In this document: positions 22,941 to 44,063 of the stretch, piece after piece
Layout of the letters: the number at the start of each line of letters is the position of its first letter
How positions within the stretch are numbered: position 1 is the first letter of the stretch
From: Acanthococcus lagerstroemiae
Taxonomy: Eukaryota > Arthropoda > Insecta > Hemiptera > Eriococcidae
DNA: 64,000 nucleotides
Reading direction: 5' to 3'
NCBI GenBank assembly: GCA_031841125.1
Contig: CM063111.1
Location: forward strand, 58,775,535 to 58,839,534
Position numbers and translations under genes: made by a program
The notes under the pieces: model-generated
What the model saw: the letters and a program-made list of their open reading frames with translations, nothing else
Told to the model about the DNA's origin: nothing
The model's database searches: none

Positions 22941-22972
<32 letters not shown>

Positions 22973-23701
22973 TTCAGCTTCTCCTCCTTTCCTCAGTTTT
23001 GACCACTCTGCCTCCATATTCCTCCGCATGATGGCCGAAACGAAAGCCGACACCTGGTTCCAACCGCTTCGGCTCCTCAACATCTCCGGGACCAGGGTGT
23101 CCGGCGCAAGGCGGTCGATTACGCCGTCTCCGGGATCGATCGGGACCGCCCCGCGTTTCTCCTGCTCCCAGGCGTCGCCCTCGAACAGCGTATGCCACGG
23201 CGTGTCTTCCTCTCCACTTCTGCAGTGCGTGCACTCGGCGCTCGCTGCCAAACCCATCCGGTGCAGGTACGAGCCGAAACATCCGTGACCGCTGAAGACC
23301 TGGGTCAGGTGGAAGTTCAGTTTCCCATGTTTCCTACCCGTCCACAGGTCGAGCTCACCAATCAGCCCTTTCGGGTCCACTCGCCTTTGGAAGAATGGGC
23401 GAGCCTGTCCTTCCATTTCTGAAGCGTGGTCAGCTGAATGCCATGCTTTGTCCGGCGTGTCTCCTGACGCGTCTTCGCCTTCTTCTGCGCCTTGTACACC
23501 TGCGCCATCTCGTCGACCTTCAGCTCGATGGGCAGTAAGCGCGCCAGCACGCCTACCGCTTCCGACGACACGGTGCGATACGCCCTGACGCACCTCAACG
23601 CAACTCTCCGCTGGACCTTCTCCATTTCCACTCTTCGGAACGGGATCTGGATGGCGTTCGCGAATACCGGCGCTCCATACAGCAGGGCCGACATCACGAC
23701 G
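22582..23701 (-). mobile_element. 5'-truncated R1-like LINE inserted antisense in the RTE LINE
   Basis: The minus strand encodes the end of an R1-type ORF2 and a 3' UTR whose terminus matches 2234-2330. The repeat GTTGARGGACCTGATGG borders the insert on both sides (22565-22581 and 23702-23718). The RTE reading resumes as PDG-IRNETIKIFQD directly after it. A CAG trinucleotide run at 22943-22972 gives a poly-Ala stretch. Confidence 0.7.
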
Positions 23702-23748
23702 TTGAGGGACCTGATGGGATAAGAAACGAAACAATAAAAATATTCCAA
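22856..23748 (-). pseudogene. R1-like ORF2 C-terminus
   Basis: Two overlapping frames carry it. One (23362-23748) reads ALLYGAPVFANAI..RVALRCVRAYRTVS, the post-RT connection. The other (22856 to about 23390) reads TQVFSGHGCFGSYLHRMG followed by C-T-H-C..H..F, the C-terminal zinc-knuckle region of R1-type LINEs. A frameshift separates them near 23370. The carboxyl end is a poly-Ala run from the CAG repeat. Confidence 0.65.
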
Positions 23749-25020
23749 GATGCAGTCATACCTCCACTTGCCACAATATTTGATTGGATGCGATCAGAAT
23801 AAATTCCAGATCAATGGCTGATGGCAGAAATAATACTATAATATAAAAAAGGGGACAAGGAAGATATAAGCAACCATCGACTAATAAGCCTAACCTCCAA
23901 CATCAGCAAAATATTGATGGCTTGTTTGAAAAATAAAACATATATTCAATGGATGAAAACCAAGCGAAGGAACAAGCGGGATTTAGGAGGGGATTTTCCG
24001 CAATCGATAACATCTTTGTAATTAATCAAGCAATTGAGAAGACAAGAGAGTATAATCTAAAAACCAAAATGATGTTTATCGATTTTCACAAAGCATTTGA
24101 CTCTATCGAACACGAATATTTGTGGCAAGCAATGGAGGAACAAGGCACTGAGAAAAGTATTATAAAAATAATGGAAAAACTTTACAACCAAAAGCAAAAG
24201 CATACATAAGGATGGATAAGAAAGAAAGGGAATCCAAGATTGGTCGAGGTATACGTCAAGGGGATCCGATGTCCCCGAATTTATGTAGCTGTGCTCTGAA
24301 AAGGATATTTAGACAATTAAAATGGGAGGAAAAAGGTATAATTTTAAACGGAGACAGATTGAATAATTCACGTTTTGCAGATGACGTGGTGTGTTAATTG
24401 CAAGTGATATGAAAGAATTGGAAGAAATGGCACAAGAACTAACGAATGAAAGTAAGAAAGCGGGGTTAATTATCAATGAAACAAAAACAAAAATATTATG
24501 GGCAGAACAAGAGGAAAGTATCACAATAAAAGGGAAGACAATCGAAGTAGTTAATAAAGTGATTTATCTCGGGCAGTTGGTTGCTTTTGAAAATCGAACT
24601 GGAAAATAAATAACAAGAAGAATAAAAAACAGCTGGGAAAATTTTTGGGCACTGAAAAAAATTTACAAAGGAAATTACAAAATGTAACAAAAAATCAAGA
24701 TATTGGAAACAGTAACACTCCCAGCCCTCAGTTATGGCGCACAAACTTGGGCATTAACCAGAAAGCAACTCGAAAGAATTCGGAAAACACAAAGGGAAAT
24801 GGAAAGGAAAATATGCGGTATTCACAAAAAGGACAAAATAAAAAATAAAGAGATAAACAGGGAGAAAAGATATCGGAAAACTGTAAAGATGAGAAAATGG
24901 AGATACGCGGGACATATCGCGAGGTTAAACGGGGAAAAATGGACAAAAAATAATACGGAGTGGATGCCATATAACGGGATACGGGGGAGAGGGAGGCCTC
25001 CCAACCAGGTGGCGGGATGA
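23720..25020 (+). pseudogene. RTE LINE reverse transcriptase
   Basis: The pieces in order are PPLATIFDWM, AGFRRGFSAIDNIF, MFIDFHKAFDSIEH (palm motif A), IGRGIRQGDPMSPNL, SRFADDVV (catalytic FADD, near 24375-24398), then TLPALSYGAQTWALTRKQL and KWRYAGHIAR of the C-terminal region. Several stops and frame changes separate them (around 23800, 23940, 24210, 24395 and 24610), so it is dead. Confidence 0.7.
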
Positions 25021-25524
25021 ACTCGTAAAATAAAAAGGGATAACATGGCAAGGGGAACATACAATCGAACAAAATGGGAGGCATATGGTGAGGCGTTTTC
25101 CCGAAATTGGGACATAAGTGTACATCATCCTACGTGAAGCAGTGCATAGATGGAAGGAGATGTAGCACAACGCCAATAATAAATAAATAAATAGAAATTA
25201 TTTAAATCCTTTGATTCCGATTGCCTTATAGCATCGGAGAGGAATTTTTTCCAACGATTTTCTATTGGTTTTCAGTTATCTGAAAACGAAAATACTGAAA
25301 ATTCGGCGATTTTGTCATTCTAAAAAAGTTGAAGAACTCGTTATCCAGTCGCGAAATACTTCACAAAAGTTATTTTTCATTATTACTTGAAAGCGATTAG
25401 TCTTGCTCAAATAAATGCTCGAGCTTTTATCATCACAGCACCTAATCCACTGATAAGTTTGACAAAATAATCTGTTGACAAAACGTAATTTATTTATCAG
25501 GTATTATGAAACTGAAGCTCGAAC

Positions 25525-25560
25525 ATACATAAAGCTGCGAAAATTCGAAAATATTCATTT
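25525..25560 (+). promoter_or_regulatory. Truncated promoter region of maltase copy A
   Basis: Copy A joins CGAACATAC directly to ATAAAGCTGCG. Copy B has about 125 extra bases there, including TATAAAAG. Only a weak CATAAAG remains at about 25528. Start-site use in copy A may therefore differ. Confidence 0.45.
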
Positions 25561-25660
25561 ACGTTCATCGACAAGACAGACAAGAAAGTGCCCTGGATCA
25601 CCAAAGTTACACGTATTTTGCAAACTAAGCGAGTCAATTCGAAGAGAGTTGCTGATGTGA

Positions 25661-36666
<11,006 letters not shown>

Positions 36667-37065
36667 TTCGTTCATCGCAGTTTATATTTGCACCATTATT
36701 TGAATTGCTATTAATCCTGCAACTCGCGAGTTAGAAATATTAATTTTGTAAAATATTTGTCATTGAAGATCAAATTTTTATAAATTATTGACTTTTGTCC
36801 AACTTTGATATTTTTTTGTGTTCCGAGAGGAGAACCAACTTTCCTGGACCTCACTTGGTGGACCCGATTGACAACGAGGCTAGTTGTGAGTGCATTTGTG
36901 AACATCATTCAGTAATCAGACTAGTTCTGAATGATTACTTCGCACACACTATTGTAAAATGATCAGACGTTGAACACTCGCAAGAAAATGTGAGTGGCCA
37001 AAAGTCTCAAAACGGTAGTGGTTTGTGATATGTTTTGTGTGTGCTCTCTAGTGTCAATCGGGGTG

Positions 37066-37170
37066 TGTATGGCGATGCATTCATGCTAAAAATGGCTCCC
37101 CAGACACCGCATCCCTGGCCTCAGAAACTACCCTCTCGAGTATCGCAATACGGAGGTGCCTTTAAAACCC
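37066..37170 (-). mobile_element. Diverged R1-like LINE 3' fragment, copy A
   Basis: TGTATGGCGATGCATTCATGC..GACACCGCATCCCTGGC..GAAACTACCCTCTCGAGTATCGC matches the antisense 3' end of the LINE at 22582-22680 with many substitutions. A similar block is in unit B. Confidence 0.5.
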
Positions 37171-37463
37171 GCTGGGTAAGGCATACAAATGTTCACGGAC
37201 CTTCGAAGAGCACTCGACGGTGGCTCAACCGAGCGTCAAACATGTTGCTACGAGAGTCGTCCATGCTCCAGGAATTTCCACGTGATACACCGCGGAAGAT
37301 CTCTCTACCTTGGGAGTGCCACCACATACACGCACTTCCAACTTTCCTGGACCTAGTTTTCACGTTAATTCCGAATTCGGTGGTCGATTTCCAAGAGGAC
37401 CTTTGAATTTTCAGTAAATAGATTTTTAAAAGGCTTATAAGCCAATTTTGGTGATTTTTGGCC

Positions 37464-37673
37464 CAGGCCCGTAGCTAACTGCTTGTATGTGCCAGGGTAC
37501 TTGATATTCGCAACCAAGACAATGAGCTCTGTAAGGGTGCAACATTAACCTTTTTTTTACTTTTCGCTGTTTTTATTCATTATTTTTTATTCTTTTGAGA
37601 ATGTGCTAGCCAGGGTAGCGCGCTTGTCAGCCAGGGCTTCGCTCTGAGTGCCCTGGCGTTAGCTACGGGCTTG
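37464..37673. mobile_element. hAT-type MITE with exact 8-bp target duplication, unit A
   Basis: The ends CAGGCCCGTAGCTAAC and GTTAGCTACGGGCTTG are inverse. TTTTGGCC lies directly on both sides (37456-37463 and 37674-37681), a perfect 8-bp duplication as made by hAT transposases. The interior has GCCAGGGTA and GCCAGGGCT words. Confidence 0.75.
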
Positions 37674-38909
37674 TTTTGGCCCCATTTTGTAACCCACATA
37701 CAAATCAAAAGGAAATTAAACATTTATGTTTCTGAACTTGTTCTTCATTTATTAAGTGCTAATCAATCTTTCAAACTTCGATATGTGCCTTGTTTTCCCC
37801 CTCTAAAATGGCTTTACACTCTCGATTAGGCTCAATATATGCAGGGTGTTGCACGGAAAGTCCACTTCTAATTTTCTTTTTATTGCGAAGTTGAATCGCT
37901 GTGATGCGATCGGGATCGTTAAGTGTTGAAGTCTAATTTGTTTTAGTGTAAAAAATTTTCCCGCCTCCCGACAAGGTCCCGGGACTTCCATCAACTTCTG
38001 CACTTCAATCGGAATTAAGTACATCGGAAAATTATCAAAATAGGAGTTTCGGAGTTACTAATTTCGAAAATCTGATCAGATTTTTAGAGGCCAAATTCGA
38101 CTTTTTCCCCTTTCAATGGGTTAAATTGATTTTGTTTTGGAGAAAAAAATGGAACGAAGTATTGGAATCATATATGATTTCCTGAGTCTCTTATTAAAAA
38201 CCGGATAGAATATATAAAATTGACCTGATTTGAAAAATCAAACGAAGTATGGTAATGGAGGTCCTGGGTTGCTGATCTTCAATCATTCTAGTTTCACGAT
38301 CAGCTCCTTATTAGACCCAAAGGGTAGGAAGAGGAAATAATTCTAAAAATTGACTTAGTGACCCCCCATAAAACATAATGCACATGAAAATTTAAATGAT
38401 TATTGATCACCCTTCTGTAAAACACGAAGACTACGGGAAGGGGAGAAATTACAAATGAACTTGGCTACACAAGAAAACTTTATTTAGTAGCAAATAATAT
38501 TAGAATTGGTAAAAAAGTTGAAATAATTGGAAATCAGTGTCCTGCGAAGCCCGAAAAAGGTGATGATAGAAAGGTACCCCAGGAATAGACTCCAGAACCT
38601 AAAAATATCGATTTCAGAAATAAAACAATTAGAAGGCCTATATGAGTAGGCTACACCTCGAGTAAACTTCAAATACCAAAAATCAATATTAATTTTCGTA
38701 AGAACTCCAACCTCCTTTTGCTCAAATTTTGCGTAATTTTATTTTATTTATTTTTAAATAATTTTATAGTTATTATTATTAGGTATTATTTTTTTCAATA
38801 CTTGGAGCTAATTTAAGAGGTAATGATAATAGACTTTATTCAGAAAAGTTACATTTTATATCTTAGGAATACAGCAGTTAATCCGCCCCCCCTATTTTGG
38901 GCATAAGCC

Positions 38910-39224
38910 CCCAAATCAATATTACCGATATTGGATATACCATTAGGAAACTGAAATGGAAGTACGCGGGCCATTTGATAATAGAAAATAATTTAAAGTG
39001 GCACAATATCGCGACCTTTTGAACCCTGTATGGTCATAAACGCACAAGAGGGAAACCAATACTACGCTGGAGGGAAGATTTCAAAAGTTTGCAGGGAAGA
39101 TGGGTGCAATTTGCGAGAGATCGAGACGTATGGAGACAACGGAAACTTATGCCCTAAAATGGGCGGGGTAGCTGGCGGTGGCTCACCTACCAAATGTTGT
39201 AAATAAATAAAATAAATAAATAAA
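38910..39224 (+). mobile_element. 5'-truncated RTE LINE tail with target duplication, unit A
   Basis: Translation gives KLKWKYAGHLI..RTRGKPILRWREDF, the C-terminal region of RTE-type ORFs, then a tail of AAATAAATAAA. TTGGGCATAAGCC flanks both sides (38897-38909 and 39225-39237), a 13-bp target duplication. Confidence 0.75.
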
Positions 39225-39429
39225 TTGGGCATAAGCCTCAGTCAACTTTGTCCACGCGTTTCTATTTTGTGCGGACCTGGTCCGCAGAATGTCAGTATAC
39301 TTTGCCATGTCGTCACTCCATCTCATATGGCAGGTGTTCCCACTCAGTCACCCCTTTTGCCCAATTTTCGTCTAGTGTTTCCACTAAATGTCCAGCATAC
39401 ACAAATTTTAATTTTTTTGATCCAGCAGG

Positions 39430-41760
39430 CTATGCTTCTAATACATGCCCCGTTCATAACAGTGATTTACTTTATGAGCCTAACGAATGTCCAGAATATT
39501 TCTTAGTAAGCTTTTTTGGTTGACTGAACCCTATCTGCTGGTTTTTGGTTAAGGCCCATATATGAGCTCTATACATAAAATTGGATACACACAAGTTTCT
39601 AAAATCTGGATTTTTATTCAAGTTTCCATTTTGCTTTTGAATTTTGTTTTCAGAGATCAAAAATGTTTCCAGGTACTTTGAATTCGCGCAGAGAATTTCA
39701 AACCCATTTATTTAATTAATTTATTTTTTTCATGAACAATACAGTTTGTCCCGAATATTTGTAACTGCCCACAATCTCCAACTGGTTGTTATTTACGACA
39801 TATGATCCGATACTGTTTTTTGACATAACTTTTGGTTTTTGCAAGTTTATATCCAAACCAACTTTCGTAGTTTCAGTACCTATATAATTCGGTTGTCATT
39901 TTCTGTAATTCTTCGACGTCATTACAAGCCAAAACAATGTCATCTGTGAATCGAAAATTGTTTAGCCACTTCTCATTAATTGTGATCCCCTTCCCGTCCC
40001 AGTTAATTTGTTTAAAAATACCTCTTCCAAAATCGCATTAAATAAGTTGGATAAGAAGGGTGTCCCTTGCCTTACCCCTCGTTTTATTGGGAACCTGTCC
40101 CCTTCCTGTTCCAAATGGATAAATGCCTCAGATTTGCAATACATATTTTTAAGGGTTGTAATTTTGTGTGGAACTCCCTGGAACTGCGGGGCTTCCCAAA
40201 GTTTGTGGGTATGGGGTAAAGGCTTGTTATAGTATAAGTAAATAGAAAATAGATCCGTTCATTCCTCTTGCTAAAATTTCAGTTAGTGTGTATTTGTTTC
40301 TATGGTAGATTTTTTGGGTCGGATATGAGTTGCCGAGCCTATTGCAATCGAAATTTTTCACTCTCTTCTTATTTAATAATTTCAATTTTATTAGTCGGTA
40401 ATGAGCCTCTAGCAATTACTTTTTTTTTCTTTCTTTTTTTTTTTTTCCGACGTGCTTACTGATCTTGATCTTCATTACTGTGCGAGTGTTCTTAACGACG
40501 TGTAGAACCAAAAGAGATGAAATTTAAAAAGCGATTATTTACGTTTTATTTTTAATTATATTTCGGATTTTACTTGTGACTGGAGTATTGTGCATTCCGC
40601 ACTTTTCTACAAAAGGAACTATTTTCATAGCGAAAGATTAGAAGAAATTAATGGATAAGTGTATTGTTCGTGAGTGTAGAATGGATTCTCAGTTTTTGAT
40701 TAGGTAAATTTCTTTGAATCGAACCAAATACATACAACATTCTGTGGTACTTTATCAGTAAATTTTCCGAATGGTGGAATTACGTATGTAAATTATACGG
40801 TAAAAGTAGTAATGGTAATTTTGGTATTCTGTTTCAGGTTTTGGGCGATGAAGCCTTAAGAGGAAACAACGGGTTACCCTCTGTGGCGATTGGGAATGAG
40901 TGTGATGATGAGGCAATGACAATATAAAGCGAATCGAAATCAATTTTATAACCTGCTGTTGAATTCTGAATATAATGAAGATACTCATCCTGAAGATGTA
41001 TAAGTTACAATAGATTGTTTTTCTGTTTTTTGATCATTCTTGTCAATGCTGAAGTATGTAATTATGACGAACACTTGTACTTCCAATATTCTCAAAAGTG
41101 GATGCCAGTTAACAAGTATTGATAGTATTGGTGATAATCTTGGTTATGCCTATTCAAATTGTAAACTTTATGTGAATCGAAGCAAAATCCCTTCTTTCTC
41201 GTTAGCGTATGAAGAATTACAGTTTCCTAAAATGCCACCTGAATTGTTTGGAATTGATTGAAGAGTACCTTCCTATTGACAGAGTCATATTGATAACCTG
41301 ATAAGTGATAGAGCTGCGCGACTGCAGCCTGCAGCTTTGCAATTTGAAGGTGTTGCCGACCCTCTTCGAGTAGCGAAGTTACTTGTTTCTTTCTGAAGCC
41401 AGCTTGCTCTTGTGGTTGACTAAAGTTAAGAGTGAGATAAATTCTGTCCTTTATAGTTTTGGGAAATACTTTGCTACAGTTTAATGTTGAGCTAATTGGT
41501 CCATAATTTTTATTTTTTAATAGTATAAGTTTTATCACATTCCACTGAGTGGGTATACTCCCAAATTCTAAAATTTGATTGAGTAATTTAGTTAGGGGCT
41601 TACCCGAAACGTTTAAGCATATTTTCAAGAATTCATTTTCTACTACATCGGGTCTTGAAGCTTTATTTTTATTTAGATTTTTGAGAACATTTTCTACTTC
41701 TTTCTCCAGAATGTATGGTACTTTATCAGTATCACTATTGTAGCAGAGACCAACCGAAAA
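39430..41760 (-). pseudogene. Broken RTE-like reverse transcriptase, unit A
   Basis: From the right, 41628 to about 41385 reads IPTQWNVIKL..GPISSTLNCSKVF and EQAGFRKK. Then comes an interruption of about 1.1 kb. RT motifs resume at about 40290: TLTEIL, IKRGVRQGTPFLSNLFNAILEEVF and, near 39945, a degenerate FTDD in place of FADD. The end near 39430-39690 (ILETCVYPIL) is missing from unit B. It is inactive. Confidence 0.6.
40970..41385 (+). pseudogene. Possible Helitron-type N-terminal fragment inside the RT, unit A
   Basis: The 73-codon frame at 41040-41261 reads N-C-K-L..SKIPSFSLAYEEL-FPKMPPEL, and a shifted frame continues EEYLPIDRVILIT. That order (a CxxC-like start, IP..SLA, then P.EL and EE.L) recalls the conserved N-terminal region of Helitron helicase proteins. 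The match is partial and by eye only. Confidence 0.35.
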
Positions 41761-41891
41761 TCAGAAACTGAAGATTTGGAACCACCATTGATTGTGTCAA
41801 CATTTTTCTCATTTCTCGTAAAATCACGATTTTCAGGCTGTGGTTTCTTTTCACTTGTCACGTCAGAAATATAAAAAAGTGATAATATACA

Positions 41892-42218
41892 TATAAGATT
41901 CGTAGGATCTCACTCGTGAAGAGCAAACGACGACAATCGTAAGAATGCGTTTATTTTTCGAAAACCGAACGAATTCGAAAACGAAGTCGTCGGGCAGAAA
42001 TGTACAACATTACATAAAATAACAAATAAGAAACGCGTGATTAGTTGGGACGTCATGTACACTACTAAATTCTACTAAATTTGCTATTGAATCGGTGCAG
42101 TATGTGAGCGAGCGTACGGGGATGCAAGAGCCAGATAGGAAAAGAAAGAGCGATAAGAGAGCGGATAAATGTAGGGACAGGAAAAGGCAAGATTACGAGA
42201 GAAGAGAGGAATCTTACA
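41892..42218 (-). mobile_element. Candidate solo LTR, present only in unit A
   Basis: On the minus strand it begins TGTAAGATTCC and ends CGAATCTTATA, near-perfect inverted termini. TACA flanks both sides (41888-41891 and 42219-42222). Unit B has the empty site GATAATATACATACATAG. An AATAAA word lies inside on the minus strand. It contains no gene. Confidence 0.6.
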
Positions 42219-42399
42219 TACATACATAGTGAGCAACTACAAGGCAAACTTAACTTGGTTTACTTATAAAACTCACTGGATCACGAAATGAGGAGAGCTG
42301 AACTGTAAAGAAACACAAGGATTGACGATTAATTAGTCCCTTCAACAGCAGAGTTCGGCAAGCTCTCCTACGTGTATTCATTTCAACACGTTTCCACTC

Positions 42400-43020
42400 A
42401 TTTGTGTTTCAAATTCCGACCGCAATTTCCCATTTGACTGACGGGATATCTTTGAATTTATTATAGTACCTCGTCAATGAGGAGCGTCATCCTTTTACAA
42501 GTGGTGGGGGAGGTCTGACCGACGACCATATCACTCCAGACCTTCAGGTTAATCGCGTTTGAAACTGTACCACCGCAAATTCCAATTTAACTGATGGGGT
42601 ATATTTGAATGTATTCTGGTACCTCGTCGATGAAACGCATCATCCTATTACAAGGGGTGGGAGAGGTCCGACGGTAATATTCTGTTTTTTGGGATTGCCA
42701 ATTCACTTTTTTGTTTCTGTTGTCCATAGGCTTTCGGTTGAGCGCTATGGACAACAGAAACAAAAAAGTGAATTGGTACACCCTAAAACAGATTATTACC
42801 AAGTGCATTCACACTCCAACATGGACAGTAAATATCACCCCAGACCTTCAGGTTCATCGCGGTTGAACCTGTACGACCACAAATTCCAATTCGACTGATG
42901 GGGTATCTTTGAATGTATTCTGGCACCTCGACGATGAAAAGCATCATGGTTTGATAAGGGCTTGGGGGGGGGGGAGGTCTGACCAAAAGACCATATCATC
43001 CGAACCCTTCAAGTTACGCG
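42400..43020. repeat. Minisatellite-like repeats, unit A
   Basis: Three related units share GATGGGGTAT.TTTGAATGTATTCTGG.ACCTCG.CGATGAAA, then CATCAT, a G-rich run and AGGTCTGACC (near 42430-42530, 42590-42680 and 42890-42985). They are collinear with 63100-63910 in unit B. Confidence 0.5.
42673..42800. mobile_element. 128-bp hairpin MITE, unit A
   Basis: GGTAATATTCTGTTTTTTGG and CCAATTCACTTTTTTG pair with their inverse on the right (CAAAAAAGTGAATTGG..GATTATTACC). The loop is around GCTTTCGGTTGAGC. A counterpart is at 63578-63706. Confidence 0.65.
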
Positions 43021-43100
43021 TGGTTGAAACTGTGTTAGTTTCGAAACCGTGTACAGTTGACCCCGATCACAACATAGGAATCACTCTGCAGCCCCTCGGA

Positions 43101-43414
43101 TCAACTTTTCTTTGCCGAACTTTTGACTGGCTTATTAACCGCACAGACTTGAACGAACAACCCTGTGCTTGTGGCATGTTCTTCGGGGGGGGGGGAGGCT
43201 CGAAATAAACCTGTAATTCGGTTTCCAGGTTCGCTCTGCTTTTGCGTCGTTTTTTTCGTAAAACGCGAGCGAGCAAACGACGAGCGATGCCGTGGAGGGA
43301 GCGACCCAGCGTTTGAGAAGATCGCGATTTCCAAGATGTGATAATGGTAGTGAGCCGTGGCCGAGGGGGGCTTTTCAAGTAGATGCCGCGAACGTGATAT
43401 TTGTCTGCGAGCAG
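43101..43414. other. End of unit A, not matched in the visible part of unit B
   Basis: Unique-looking sequence with a poly-G run near 43185 and CG-rich words (ACGCGAGCGAGCAAACGACGAGCG). Its counterpart would lie beyond the window. No gene is seen. Confidence 0.4.
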
Positions 43415-43928
43415 TGCATAGATGGAAGGAGATGTAGCACAACGCCAATAATAAATAAATAAATAAATAGAATTTTTTTTAATCCTTTAATTCCGATTGC
43501 CTTGTAGCATCGGGGAGGAATTTTTTCCAACGATTTTCTATTGGTTTTCAGTTATCAGAAAACTTAAATACTGAAAACTCGGCGATTTTGTCATTCTAAT
43601 AAAGTTGAAGAACTCGTTATCCAGTCGCAAAACACTTCACAAAAGTTATTTTTCATTATTCCTTGAAAGCGATTAGTCTTGCTCAAATAAATGCTCGAGC
43701 TTTTATCATCGCTGCACCTAATCCACTGATAAGTTTGACAAAATAATCTGTTGACAAAACGTAATTTATTCATTAGGTATTATAAAACTTAAGCTCGAAC
43801 ATACACTAGGTCATCCACGTTAGTAAAAACATAATCAATGAGCCTCTTAAACTGTAAGTATGTATTTAAAAGGAAGTGGTAATTCTGGCAGCTTCAGTTA
43901 TATTGTAACTGTGTGGCCTACCTCGTCG

Positions 43929-43936
43929 TATAAAAG
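43929..43936 (+). promoter_or_regulatory. TATA box of maltase copy B
   Basis: TATAAAAG lies 128 bases before the ATG at 44064, allowing a 5' UTR of about 100 bases. It sits in a segment of about 125 bases (43804-43928 plus the box) that copy A lacks. Confidence 0.55.
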
Positions 43937-44063
43937 GTGCGAATATTCGAAAAATATTAATTTACGTTCATCAACAAGACAGACAAGAAAGGGCCCTGGA
44001 TCACCGAAGTTACACTTATTTTGCAAACTAAGCGAGTCAATTCGAAGAGAGTTGCTGACGTGA

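Larger units (their letters stand above)
20695..25195 (+). mobile_element. RTE-like LINE with inverted 5' segment, interrupted by an R1-like LINE
   Basis: From the right, the element ends in a 3' tail of AATAAA repeats (25169-25190). It encodes on the plus strand part of an APE endonuclease (21340-21790), a charged linker (21830-22570) and a reverse transcriptase (22500-22570 and 23720-25020). The first part of the endonuclease is on the minus strand at 20709-20948, with more 5' sequence inverted up to about 21340. An antisense R1-like fragment sits at 22582-23701. Many frameshifts and stops make it inactive. Confidence 0.75.

Noticed and set aside
22943..22972. Poly-Ala protein tract as a functional domain
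   Set aside because: It is a CAG microsatellite in the decayed end of the R1-like ORF2.
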